The notes under the pieces: generated by a model
Database searches by the model: none
Seen by the model: only the letters and a program-made list of their open reading frames with translations
What the model was told of the DNA's origin: nothing
Position numbers and translations under genes: made by a program
Shown here: positions 13,766 to 22,122 of the stretch, one piece after another
Position numbering within the stretch: the stretch's first letter is position 1
Layout of the letters: every line of letters starts with the position of its first letter
From: Halomonas sp. JB37
GTDB lineage: Bacteria > Pseudomonadota > Gammaproteobacteria > Pseudomonadales > Halomonadaceae
NCBI RefSeq assembly: GCF_002332255.1
Contig: NZ_NRGW01000001.1
Coordinates: forward strand, 3,100,001 to 3,164,000
DNA: 64,000 bases
Reading direction: 5' to 3'

Positions 13766-14047
13766 TTAAAAGTTAGCCTTGTTGCCGGCCCAGCTTACTA
13801 GCGCCGAGACGCCCCAGCCGATAAGACATAGCAGTATCGCCACCAGCAGCATTTCAACTGGCTGCACCAGGGTCGTTGCGCCTAGTACCGCTAGCGTGAT
13901 TACCCACAGGTAACGGTTATCACCGTCACTTTTCAAAAAGCCGGGCAGTACCTTATCTAGCCCCTGGCTAACGCCGTTGCTCCAGCGCTGATTGACAAAA
14001 TATGCAATCAGGCAAAACGCGATAAGCCAAATAAAAAAAATCGTCAT
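13766..14047 (-). CDS. Small membrane protein of unknown function
   Basis: A 93-residue protein with two or three hydrophobic segments: TIFFIWLIAFCLIAYFV at the N-terminus and LWVITLAVLGATTLV plus MLLVAILLCLIGWGVSAL in the C-terminal half, joined by a polar stretch (NQRWSNGVSQGLDKVLPG). I do not recognise a named family. ATG 14047 is chosen over an upstream TTG because TTGGAG sits 8 bases before it. It is convergent with the SlyB-like gene and divergent from slyD; context gives no function. Confidence 0.7.
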   Translation of the reverse strand: MTIFFIWLIAFCLIAYFVNQRWSNGVSQGLDKVLPGFLKSDGDNRYLWVITLAVLGATTLVQPVEMLLVAILLCLIGWGVSALVSWAGNKANF

Positions 14048-14222
14048 TGAGTGCTCCAAAATAATAGGGCAAAGGAAAAAGTGATGGTCGTAGGGTATCC
14101 CTGGTCACCCTAACGCGCAACACCGCCTAAAGGCTTGGATAGGAAAAAGCACCCTTACCCCCTGACAAGCCAGCACACACGCGTTACCATATTGGGACAT
14201 GCACTCAGCTAAAGGTTATTCC

Positions 14223-14705
14223 ATGCAAATTGCACAAAACTCGGTTGTCGCGTTCCACTACACACTGACCAACGATGCAGGTGAAGTGCTTGACAGTTCC
14301 GAAGGCCGTGAGCCGCTAACCTACCTCCATGGCGCTGGCAACATCATTCCGGGCCTTGAGAAGGAGCTTGAAGGTCGTGCAGCGGGCGAGAAACTTAATG
14401 TTGCAGTATCTCCAGCCGAAGGCTACGGCGAGCTGCAAGAAGAGCTGATGCAAGAAGTGCCTCGCGATGCCTTCCAAGGCGTTGAGAGCATTGAGCCGGG
14501 CATGCAGTTCCAAGCCCAGACTCAAGGCGGACCACTAATGGTTACCGTCAAGAAAATTGAAGGCGATACGGTGGTTGTTGATGGCAATCACCCACTGGCT
14601 GGGCAGAATCTCAACTTTGACGTTGAAATCGCTGAAGTCCGCGATGCAAGCGCTGATGAAGTTGAGCACGGCCACGTGCACGGTGAAGGTGGCGTTGAGC
14701 ACTAA
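14223..14705 (+). CDS. slyD: FKBP-type peptidyl-prolyl isomerase, SlyD type
   Basis: SlyD is a prolyl cis-trans isomerase and chaperone with an inserted flap; in E. coli its His-rich tail binds nickel and helps nickel delivery. This 160-residue protein has the FKBP fold split by the IF insert: SSEGREPLTYLHGAGNIIPGLE at the start, SPAEGYGE at about 63-70, and NHPLAGQNLNFDVEI near 122-136. The tail ends HGHVHGEGGVEH: four histidines, much shorter than E. coli's. A weak AAAGG site precedes ATG 14223. It is transcribed toward nikR and separated from it by a bidirectional terminator; nearness to the nickel genes suggests, but does not show, a nickel role. Confidence 0.92.
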   Translation: MQIAQNSVVAFHYTLTNDAGEVLDSSEGREPLTYLHGAGNIIPGLEKELEGRAAGEKLNVAVSPAEGYGELQEELMQEVPRDAFQGVESIEPGMQFQAQTQGGPLMVTVKKIEGDTVVVDGNHPLAGQNLNFDVEIAEVRDASADEVEHGHVHGEGGVEH

Positions 14706-14726
14706 GTGCCTCGCGATACCGATCAG

Positions 14727-14757
14727 AAAAAAGGTGACCCTCGGGTCACCTTTTTTT
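14727..14757. terminator. Bidirectional terminator between slyD and nikR
   Basis: A perfect 14-bp stem (14727-14740 with 14743-14756) with A run on the left and seven T on the right. It serves slyD on plus and nikR on minus. Confidence 0.93.
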
Positions 14758-14782
14758 ATGCCTATGATTTAGGAACCCCCGA

Positions 14783-15193
14783 TTAAGCGTCTTCATCACT
14801 GGGGATCAGCATTAGCTGCCCGTGACGAACGCTTCTTGATGAAATCACTTCGGCCGCAAACTGTTTTAACGCGCTCCCCTGGCCCTTGAGCAGAGCAACT
14901 TCGAGGCAGCTGTCATGGTTAATATGCACATGCAACGTTGAAAGCATCAGGTGATGATGGTCGTGAGAATGACGCGTTAAACGCTTAGACAGCTCCCGGG
15001 CTGCATGGTCATAAACATACACCAGCGCACCCATACAAGGCGCGTCGGGCGCAGCCTCTTCCCTCACCTGCTTTAAACCGCTGCGCGTTAAGTCGCGAAT
15101 CGCTTCAGAGCGGTTCTGGTAACCACGCTCATGCATTAGCGTATCCACTTCTGCGAGAAGCTCCTGGTCAAGCGTTACCGTTACACGCTGCAT
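14783..15193 (-). CDS. nikR: Nickel-responsive regulator NikR
   Basis: NikR is a ribbon-helix-helix repressor that, when loaded with nickel, shuts off nikABCDE. The 136-residue product has an RHH DNA-binding domain (MQRVTVTLDQELLAEVDTL, about 1-45) and an ACT-like metal domain. The nickel ligands of E. coli NikR (H76, H87, H89, C95) correspond to H77, H88, H90 and C96 here, in LHVHINHDSCLE. It is divergent from nikA over 98 bases that contain a full NikR operator, so it likely represses both the transporter and perhaps itself. Confidence 0.96.
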   Translation of the reverse strand: MQRVTVTLDQELLAEVDTLMHERGYQNRSEAIRDLTRSGLKQVREEAAPDAPCMGALVYVYDHAARELSKRLTRHSHDHHHLMLSTLHVHINHDSCLEVALLKGQGSALKQFAAEVISSRSVRHGQLMLIPSDEDA

Positions 15194-15218
15194 TCACGCC
15201 CCCTTTGCTGATTGGCTG

Positions 15219-15248
15219 TTCACATCCTGACGGTGTCGCCAGTATGAT
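15219..15248 (+). promoter_or_regulatory. Predicted nikA promoter
   Basis: TTCACA (15219-15224) and TATGAT (15243-15248) are separated by 18 bases. The -10 box overlaps the left arm of the NikR operator, a simple arrangement for repression. Confidence 0.55.
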
Positions 15249-15270
15249 GTTATTGTAAAAACATCATACT
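15241..15270. promoter_or_regulatory. NikR operator
   Basis: GTATGA (15242-15247), 16 bases, TCATAC (15264-15269): exactly the GTATGA-N16-TCATAC operator known for E. coli NikR. The arms extend to perfect 11-bp inverted repeats, 15241-15251 and 15260-15270. It lies 21 bases upstream of the nikA ATG. Confidence 0.95.
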
Positions 15271-15291
15271 GACGACATAAAGGATCAAGCG

Positions 15292-16881
15292 ATGGCTAAA
15301 CCATTTAGGCCTATCTTACTGGGCATTACGCTAAGTTGTTTAGCTGTCGCCAGTGGCGTACAGGCAAAAGAGCAGTTAATCCTGGCGATTGGTGGAGAGC
15401 CCGAGCAAGGCTTCGACCCGCTGTTGGGCTGGGGGCAGTACGGCAATCCACTGTTTCAGTCAACGCTACTCTCGCGCGGCAAGGATCTATCGCCACAGGC
15501 GGAGCTTGCCACCGAGTGGTCACTTTCAGACGATCGACTGACCTGGACACTCATACTGCGCGACGATGCCCGCTTTTCTGACGGCACGCCGCTCACCGCT
15601 GAAGACGTTGCCTATACCTTCAACACAGCGGCACGCGCAGGTGGCCGGGCTGACCTCAGCGCCCTTGAAGTAGCCACGGCGCTTGACGACCATACCGTGA
15701 CGCTACGCCTGCAGGCTCCGCGTATAACGTTTATCGACCAGCTGCTGACACTCGGCATTGTGCCCAGTGCCGAGCGCGACAACGGATACAGCGAGCGCTA
15801 TGGTCGGCATCCTATCGGCTCTGGACCTTATCAACTGGTTGAATGGCAGGAAGGCGAGCAGCTGATTGTTGAACGCAATCCTTATTTCTACGGCCCCGAA
15901 CCCACCTTTGAACGACTGGTATTTCTATTTACCGGTGAGGATACCACGCTAAGCACCGCCCATGCGGGCCAGGTAGATATCGCCTCCGCCCCTGCCGCAC
16001 TGGCCTCCAACCTGCCGGCGCATATGAATCGAACCATCATGCAAAGCGTCGATAACCGCGGCATTCTGTTTCCCATGCAGCCAGCGAGTGGCGAGCAAGC
16101 GGCCTCTGGGGCGCCCATTGGCAATGACGTAACCGCTGACATTGCCATTCGCCAGGCGATCAATTTAGCCGTTGACCGCGACACATTGGTCGACGTGGCG
16201 CTTCATGGGTTTGGTCGGCCGGCATTTGGCCCAGCCGACGGCCTGCCTTGGAGCGCGGAAGAAGAGCAAATAGCAGCACCAAACCTTGGCCTCGCCGCCG
16301 AGATTCTTGACGGCGCAGGCTGGAAGCTGCGTGATGACGGCGTGCGCTATAAAGATGGCCTGCCTGCACGTTTTCGCCTCACCTATCCGTCAAGTGACAC
16401 CACCCGGCAGCTACTCTCGGAAGTCAGTGCCGAGATGGTTCGCCCTTTGGGCATAGACATGCAGCCCACCGGCCGTCATTGGGATGAAATTAAGCGTGAG
16501 GCGCTGCACCAGGATGCCATCATGCTTGGCTTTGGCAGCCACAGCCCTCAAGAGATTTACTACCTTTTCCACAGCCAGCACGCGGGCAACGGTTTCTATA
16601 ACAGCGGTTTCTACGCCAATGCTGAGGTTGATGCGAACCTTGACGCCGCCCAAGCGGCAGAAAGCGTTGCACAAGCCAACGACTACTGGCGCGCAGCCCA
16701 GTGGGGCGGCACAACAGGCTACGGCGTTCGCGGTGATGCTAGCTGGGCTTGGCTAGTCAATCTTGAGCATGTCTACTTTACCAACAGCTGCTTGGATGTG
16801 GGTGAGCTGGGCATCGCCCCGCATGGGCACGGCTGGCCGATCACTAGCAATCTGCTTGAATGGCGCTGGACGTGCGACTGA
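15292..16881 (+). CDS. nikA: Nickel ABC transporter, periplasmic substrate-binding protein
   Basis: It captures nickel (in E. coli as a metallophore complex) in the periplasm and passes it to NikBC. The 529-residue protein has a Sec signal peptide (cleavage likely after GVQA, about residue 25) and the SBP family 5 fold, with LRDDARFSDGTPLTAEDVAYTF and RNPYFYGPEP typical of NikA/DppA. AAGGA precedes ATG 15292. The nickel specificity is inferred from the adjacent nikR and operator; the fold alone would also fit peptides. Its end overlaps nikB by 22 bases. Confidence 0.93.
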   Translation: MAKPFRPILLGITLSCLAVASGVQAKEQLILAIGGEPEQGFDPLLGWGQYGNPLFQSTLLSRGKDLSPQAELATEWSLSDDRLTWTLILRDDARFSDGTPLTAEDVAYTFNTAARAGGRADLSALEVATALDDHTVTLRLQAPRITFIDQLLTLGIVPSAERDNGYSERYGRHPIGSGPYQLVEWQEGEQLIVERNPYFYGPEPTFERLVFLFTGEDTTLSTAHAGQVDIASAPAALASNLPAHMNRTIMQSVDNRGILFPMQPASGEQAASGAPIGNDVTADIAIRQAINLAVDRDTLVDVALHGFGRPAFGPADGLPWSAEEEQIAAPNLGLAAEILDGAGWKLRDDGVRYKDGLPARFRLTYPSSDTTRQLLSEVSAEMVRPLGIDMQPTGRHWDEIKREALHQDAIMLGFGSHSPQEIYYLFHSQHAGNGFYNSGFYANAEVDANLDAAQAAESVAQANDYWRAAQWGGTTGYGVRGDASWAWLVNLEHVYFTNSCLDVGELGIAPHGHGWPITSNLLEWRWTCD

Positions 16882-17876
16882 TTAATTTCATAACGCAGGA
16901 ATTAGCGCAGGGAATAGCCAAGCGTTTAGCGCGCCTAACACTGGTATTACTCTGCGTGGCATTGGTGTCATTTGGACTGATGATGGCTTCGCCAATTGAT
17001 CCCATTGATGCCTACTTAGGCCCCCAAATGGCTCAGGTTAGCCCTGAACAGCGCGAGCTAATTGCCCAGCGCTGGGGGTTTGACGCGCCGCCTGTCGTAC
17101 AGTTTAGCCACTGGCTGCGCCAACTATTGAGCGGCGACCTAGGCTGGAGCCATGTGTATAACCAGCCGGTCAGCGAAGTCATCGGCCAGCGCTTTCAGCG
17201 CTCCATTGCCCTACTCGGCGGCGCCTGGCTATTGTCAGCACTGCTAGGCTTTAGCCTGGGCGTTGTGGCAGGCGCCAAGGAGGGCTCAACGCTGGATAAG
17301 ATCATCAGCACATACGCCTATATCACCGCCTCTACCCCCGCTTTTTGGCTGGCGATACTCGCAGTGCTGTTGTTTTCGGTATTTTTGGGCTGGACGCCCA
17401 CTTGTTGCGCAGGCCCGACCGGGATCTTGAGTCAGCAGGTGTCGCTCGCTCAGCGCTTGCATCATCTCGTGCTGCCAATTGCCACGCTGGCACTGCTGGG
17501 CATCGCCAATATAACGCTGCACACGCGCCACCGCATGCTTGAATTTATGCGCTCAGAGGTGGCCACCCACGCCTTCGCCCAAGGCGCTAGCCGACTTGAT
17601 GTGGCGTGGCGACACGGCATACGCCATGCATGCTTACCGGCAATGACGCTAGCGTTTGCATCCCTGGGCGAGCTGTTTGGCGGCTCTATCTTAATTGAGC
17701 AAGTATTCGCCTATCCTGGCCTGGGTCAGGCCACGGTGGCCGCTGGCCTGCGCAGCGATATTCCGCTCCTACTAGGCATTGCGCTTTTTACCGCCCTATT
17801 TGTCAGCATTGGCAATCTAATGGCCGATAGCCTTTACGGCGTTATCGATCCGCGAATCAAGCTGGGTGACCTATGA
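16860..17876 (+). CDS. nikB: Nickel ABC transporter permease NikB
   Basis: One of the two inner-membrane permeases of the importer. The 338-residue protein has an N-terminal membrane segment (LARLTLVLLCVALVSFGLMMA), the conserved DppB-type block SPIDPIDAYLGPQ, and a binding-protein-dependent transport domain with about six helices ending in VIDPRIKLGD. ATG 16860 overlaps nikA; an in-frame GTG at 16872 is an alternative. It overlaps nikC by ATGA, so translation is coupled. Confidence 0.93.
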   Translation: MALDVRLINFITQELAQGIAKRLARLTLVLLCVALVSFGLMMASPIDPIDAYLGPQMAQVSPEQRELIAQRWGFDAPPVVQFSHWLRQLLSGDLGWSHVYNQPVSEVIGQRFQRSIALLGGAWLLSALLGFSLGVVAGAKEGSTLDKIISTYAYITASTPAFWLAILAVLLFSVFLGWTPTCCAGPTGILSQQVSLAQRLHHLVLPIATLALLGIANITLHTRHRMLEFMRSEVATHAFAQGASRLDVAWRHGIRHACLPAMTLAFASLGELFGGSILIEQVFAYPGLGQATVAAGLRSDIPLLLGIALFTALFVSIGNLMADSLYGVIDPRIKLGDL

Positions 17877-18673
17877 TCCGCCATCAGCCGCGCCTGCGCG
17901 CCCTGCTCAGCGCTGGCATCACCCTACTGCTCATTATGGGGCTCATCGCCAGCCAGTGGCTGCTGGGAGACACTCCGCAGCAGATGCAGTTTGATGCACG
18001 GCTAGCACCGCCGAGCCTTGCTCATTGGTTTGGTACCGATGCGCTAGGGCGAGAGCTGTGGGCGCGCACTTTGGCGGGGCTTTCCATTAGCTTTTGGGTA
18101 GGCTGCCTGGCCGCTCTGCTGAGCACGCTGATTGCATTAAGCCTGGCGGCATTGGCCGCGCTGTCTAGGCGGCTGGATGCCCTGGTTAGCCTGCTGATAG
18201 ATACGCTGCTTAGCGTGCCGCATCTTATTCTATTAATGCTCATCGCCTTTGCCCTTGGCGGAGGCACTCAGGCAGTGATTATCGCAGTTGCCGCCACCCA
18301 CTGGCCTAGCTTAGCCCGCGTGCTGCGCGCTGAGCTACTGCACTTACGCCAGGCTCCCTACGTACGCATTTCCCGTGCGCTAGGCAAGTCACGCTGGTTT
18401 GTGCTGCATAGCCATTTACTACCTCACCTGCTTCCCCACTGTCTGATCGGCGCTTTACTGCTATTTCCTCACGCAATCTTGCACGAAGCGGCGTTAACGT
18501 TTTTAGGCTTTGGCCTAAGCCCTAGCCAACCCGCTGTTGGCGTACTGCTGGCTGAAGCCATGCGTTACCTAACGGGCGGCTATTGGTGGCTCGGGGTATT
18601 TCCTGGGTTAGGTCTACTCATCATGGTGCTGTGTTTTGCGCGCCTGGGCAGCAATCTAAGGCGAGCGCTATAG
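17873..18673 (+). CDS. nikC: Nickel ABC transporter permease NikC
   Basis: The second inner-membrane permease. The 266-residue protein has the DppC/NikC layout: an N-terminal helix, the block HWFGTDALGRELWARTLAG at about 51-69, then five helices with the coupling loop near RISRALGKSRWFVLHSHLLP. It is translationally coupled to nikB and followed after 34 bases by nikD. Confidence 0.93.
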   Translation: MIRHQPRLRALLSAGITLLLIMGLIASQWLLGDTPQQMQFDARLAPPSLAHWFGTDALGRELWARTLAGLSISFWVGCLAALLSTLIALSLAALAALSRRLDALVSLLIDTLLSVPHLILLMLIAFALGGGTQAVIIAVAATHWPSLARVLRAELLHLRQAPYVRISRALGKSRWFVLHSHLLPHLLPHCLIGALLLFPHAILHEAALTFLGFGLSPSQPAVGVLLAEAMRYLTGGYWWLGVFPGLGLLIMVLCFARLGSNLRRAL

Positions 18674-18707
18674 CGCTTTTTAAGCAACGGCTGATAAGAG
18701 GCTTGCC

Positions 18708-19577
18708 ATGTTAACCATTGAACAGCTATCGCTACGCCTGCCCCACTACGGAACGGGGTATGCCGCCTGGTGGAAGCGTAGCTGGGCGACCTGCTTAGAT
18801 AACTTATCGCTGCACTTTTTGACAGGCGAGGTACATGCATTGGTAGGCGCTTCGGGCGCCGGAAAGAGCCTACTGGCATATGCCATCATGGGGCTGCTGC
18901 CAGCATCGGCACGGCTCAACGGCCAGCTGTGCTATCAAGGGCAACTTCTCGACAAACGAAGCCAGAAAACGCTGCGTGGCCGTGAACTAGCGCTTATCCC
19001 GCAATCGTTGAACGCTCTGGACCCGCTGGTACGCACCCAGCGTCAAGTGGCCTGGGCAGCCGAGCGCGCAGGCCAGTCTTCGGGAAGCGCCCGGCAATCC
19101 GCTCGGCAAGCGTTGGACCACTACCGGCTAGATACTCGCGCCCAGCAGGCCTACGCTCATGAGCTTTCAGGTGGCATGGCACGCCGCGTTCTAACAGCCA
19201 TGGCGCACGTTAGCCAGGCGCAGCTAGTGATTGCCGATGAGCCTACCGTGGGCCTTGATCCACATCAGCGCCAGCGCGTGCTGGCAGCGCTAAGAGACTT
19301 GGCAGACCAAGGCAAAACCGTCATTTTAATCACGCATGATCTTCGCCACGCTCTACCGATTGCCGACCGCGTCACTATTATGCGCAGCGGCAAGCTGATT
19401 GAAACCGCTCCGGCTCACGCCTTTCAGGGCACCGGCCGCTCGCTCACCAACGCCTATTCCCAGGCGCTGTGGCTAGCGCTACCCGACAATGCGTTTACGC
19501 TCCCCAAACCTTGCGCGGCATCTATCGCCGATAAAGCCGCCGGCATCAAGGCACAGCAGGAGATCAGCGTTGCTTAA
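18708..19577 (+). CDS. nikD: Nickel ABC transporter ATP-binding protein NikD
   Basis: One of two cytoplasmic ATPases energising import. The 289-residue protein has Walker A GASGAGKS (about 47-54), Q-loop IPQS, signature LSGGMARR, Walker B LVIADEP and the H-loop THD. AGAGG precedes ATG 18708. A C-terminal extension of about 35 residues follows the domain. It overlaps nikE by 8 bases. Confidence 0.93.
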   Translation: MLTIEQLSLRLPHYGTGYAAWWKRSWATCLDNLSLHFLTGEVHALVGASGAGKSLLAYAIMGLLPASARLNGQLCYQGQLLDKRSQKTLRGRELALIPQSLNALDPLVRTQRQVAWAAERAGQSSGSARQSARQALDHYRLDTRAQQAYAHELSGGMARRVLTAMAHVSQAQLVIADEPTVGLDPHQRQRVLAALRDLADQGKTVILITHDLRHALPIADRVTIMRSGKLIETAPAHAFQGTGRSLTNAYSQALWLALPDNAFTLPKPCAASIADKAAGIKAQQEISVA

Positions 19578-20187
19578 TGCGCATCAGCTTAGTTTTCAAT
19601 TTACAGCCGGGGTGCCGCTGCTGCAGAACGTTTCCCTAGCGATAGAGGCTGGGCAGTGGGTAGGACTAAGCGGCGATTCTGGGGCGGGAAAATCAACGCT
19701 AGGAAAACTGCTGGCAGGCTATTTAACCCCGCACAAGGGCAATGTCATCCTGGACAATGCGACACTTCCCACAAGCGGCGTGCAGCCCGTACAGTGGCTA
19801 CCGCAGTCGCCGGAGCTTGCGGTTAATCCGCGCTGGCGGGTGGCTAAAATATTACGTGAAGCCTGGACGCCCTCTGAGGCGCAGTGCCAAGCGTTTGGCG
19901 TGCAGCCCCACTGGCTATCGCGCTTTCCCCACGCGCTTTCGGGAGGCGAGTTACAGCGGGTTTGCGTGCTACGCGCCCTGGCACCAGGGGTGCGTTTTTT
20001 GGTTGCCGATGAAATCTCGACCATGCTCGACCCCATCACTCAGGTTGAGCTTTGGCAGGCTTTAAAGCAGAAGGCGGAACAACGCCGCCTGGGTGTGCTG
20101 GTGATTAGCCACGATACCGCGCTACTGAAACGGCTATGCACACAGCGCTATCACTTAAGCAATGCTCAGCTTACGCCTATCAGCTAG
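19570..20187 (+). CDS. nikE: Nickel ABC transporter ATP-binding protein NikE
   Basis: The second ATPase. I start at TTG 19570: AGGAG lies 7 bases upstream and the resulting LLNAHQLSF aligns with the family N-terminus; upstream in-frame starts lie deep inside nikD. The 205-residue product has Walker A GDSGAGKS, signature LSGGELQRV, Walker B FLVADE and H-loop SHD. It is clearly shorter than E. coli NikE (268 residues), lacking the C-terminal extension and part of the region after Walker A. Its last 8 bases overlap the convergent MFS gene. Confidence 0.88.
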   Translation: MLNAHQLSFQFTAGVPLLQNVSLAIEAGQWVGLSGDSGAGKSTLGKLLAGYLTPHKGNVILDNATLPTSGVQPVQWLPQSPELAVNPRWRVAKILREAWTPSEAQCQAFGVQPHWLSRFPHALSGGELQRVCVLRALAPGVRFLVADEISTMLDPITQVELWQALKQKAEQRRLGVLVISHDTALLKRLCTQRYHLSNAQLTPIS

Positions 20188-21370
20188 CGGCCTGACGGCG
20201 TTCGAAACGCCATAGTCCAAAAGCAATCGTTAGCGTAATGCTCAGCAATAGCCATGACCCTACGGCAACGCCTGACCAACCGGCCCAGCGCCAGAATGGC
20301 TCTAGCCAGAAACCCCCAAGGCTTGCCCCCGTATAATAGAACACCAGATACAGCGCTGAAGCACTGCCGCGGGCTCCCTGGGCGTAGCGTCCCACCCAGC
20401 TAGAGGCCAGTGAGTGGGTTAAGAAAAAGCCAAAGGCGTTAACGCTTAGTCCAACGATAATCAGCACCAGCGATTCCGACAACGTGATGGCAGTACCCAG
20501 CATCAAGATCATCACCCCTACCATCATGCACGTCGCGGGTGAAAAACGTCCGGCTAAACGTCCTGACATCATGGAACCAAAGGTGCCTCCCAGATAGGTC
20601 AAGAAAATCAGCCCCAGGCCGCTGGCCGCCAGCGTGTAGGGCTCGTCGGCCAGCCGGAAGGTGATATAGCTGTATTGATTAATAAAGATTAAAAAGTTGA
20701 TGCCACCCAAGCAATAGGCGGCGAGCAGTATCGGACTACGCAAATGCCCCAGTAGATCACTGGCCGCTTTACGCAGCTCAAAACGCTGGGGTACAAACGC
20801 GCGGCTGTTAGGCAGCAGGCGCCAAAACACCATGCAGCCAACCAGGGTAATGATGCCTACGGCTAAAAAAGCAGCGGTAGGGCCGCCTATCTCGGCGGCG
20901 GCACCGCCCACAATTCGCCCGCTAATACCGCCGAGCGAATTAGCGCCGATATAAAGCCCCACGGCACTTAGCAGTGCGGGCTTTTCAAACTCATCACCCA
21001 TCCAGGCAATCGCGACGGCCGGTAGCCCGCCCAGCACAAACCCCTGCACTAAGCGCAGCAGTAACAAGCTTTCAAAAGTAGGCGCGAAGGCCAAAGCAAG
21101 AGAGCAGCCGCCTGCCAGCAGCAGGGTAATACGCATAATGCTTTCGCGGCCAATAGCATCTGAAAGCGGCCCGAAGACCAGCAGTGCCAAGGCAAGAGAA
21201 AGCGTCGAGACCGACATGAGTAGACTAACGCCGAGGGTAGAGACATCGTAGGTCTCTTTTAGCCCTGGCAACAGCGGTTGGGGCGCGTATAAATTGATAA
21301 AAACGAGAAATGAACCCAGGCAAAGCGCCAAGGTAGCGCGCCACCAGGCGCGCGTTTTGGCTTCAATCAT
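20180..21370 (-). CDS. MFS transporter, YnfM-like
   Basis: A 396-residue inner-membrane protein with about 12 predicted helices and the MFS loop motif FGPLSDAIGRESIM (about 66-79). LYAPQPLLPGLKETYDVS near the N-terminus places it with the YnfM/inner-membrane transport protein group, many of which are uncharacterised exporters. AGGA precedes ATG 21370. It converges with nikE, overlapping by 8 bases, and is followed by no obvious terminator. Substrate unknown. Confidence 0.87.
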   Translation of the reverse strand: MIEAKTRAWWRATLALCLGSFLVFINLYAPQPLLPGLKETYDVSTLGVSLLMSVSTLSLALALLVFGPLSDAIGRESIMRITLLLAGGCSLALAFAPTFESLLLLRLVQGFVLGGLPAVAIAWMGDEFEKPALLSAVGLYIGANSLGGISGRIVGGAAAEIGGPTAAFLAVGIITLVGCMVFWRLLPNSRAFVPQRFELRKAASDLLGHLRSPILLAAYCLGGINFLIFINQYSYITFRLADEPYTLAASGLGLIFLTYLGGTFGSMMSGRLAGRFSPATCMMVGVMILMLGTAITLSESLVLIIVGLSVNAFGFFLTHSLASSWVGRYAQGARGSASALYLVFYYTGASLGGFWLEPFWRWAGWSGVAVGSWLLLSITLTIAFGLWRFERRQAAS

Positions 21371-21400
21371 GCCATTCCTAAAGTAAGCGGCGTTTGGCTA

Positions 21401-22027
21401 CTAGAAATTACTGCCTAACTGAGCCAAATGGGTTGGCTCCAGCGCCCGGCGTGCCTGCCAGTAGTAGCGCTGCCAGTAACTATTATCCAAGCTGGAAATA
21501 ATTACCCCTTTTGACGTTGAGGCATGGAGAAAATAGCCATCGCCTACGTAAATGCCCACGTGGTTATAGCGGCCCGGGGGACTGAAGAACACCAGATCGC
21601 CCGCCTGTAGCTCTTGGCGGTCGATCGAGCGTCCCTCGTGTACTTGACCACGGGTGGAGCGCGGCAACTCTAAATTGAAAGTGTCTCGGTAAACATTGCG
21701 AACCAGGGCCGAGCAGTCAATGCCTCTTTCTGACGTGCCGCCAATTCGGTAGGGCGTTCCTGCCCATCGCTGGTGCTGTGCCAGAAGTGCCTCGCGAACA
21801 ACCGTTGGTGGCGGAACTTGCTGACTAAGCAGTTGAGCATTGATGGGATCAATCGGCGACATTTGCGGATTGGCCCCTATTCCCGGCAACGACATAGAGA
21901 AGTAGTTCTCAGGGGCTTGCATGTTGCTCTGTCGAGAAGATCCCGCACAGCCAGCCACCAATGTAACTAAAAAACAGACACTTGCAACACGGACAGCGGT
22001 CACAGCGGGGCGTGGCAACGCAACCAT
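21401..22027 (-). CDS. NlpC/P60 family cell-wall peptidase lipoprotein
   Basis: A 208-residue predicted lipoprotein that probably cuts peptidoglycan peptide cross-links at the inner face of the outer membrane, like Spr/MepS and NlpC. The signal peptide ends with lipobox VAGC (Cys 27). The NlpC/P60 domain (about 75-205) has the catalytic Cys at 105 (RGIDCSALVR) and His at 156 (YNHVGIYVG) and 168 (FLHAS). GAGG precedes ATG 22027. It lies downstream of the DUF1266-like gene on the same strand and 30 bases upstream of the MFS gene. Confidence 0.92.
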   Translation of the reverse strand: MVALPRPAVTAVRVASVCFLVTLVAGCAGSSRQSNMQAPENYFSMSLPGIGANPQMSPIDPINAQLLSQQVPPPTVVREALLAQHQRWAGTPYRIGGTSERGIDCSALVRNVYRDTFNLELPRSTRGQVHEGRSIDRQELQAGDLVFFSPPGRYNHVGIYVGDGYFLHASTSKGVIISSLDNSYWQRYYWQARRALEPTHLAQLGSNF

Positions 22028-22122
22028 GCGATTAACCTCAAGACATGTATAGGAGTATGATATGACAAAACTAATTTTTTCAACGCACGACTATAAGCTA
22101 GTTATCATGTGTTTGGCGAGCA

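Noticed and set aside
15292..20187. Oligopeptide/dipeptide ABC transporter
   Set aside because: The protein families allow it, but the adjacent nikR gene and exact NikR operator point to nickel.
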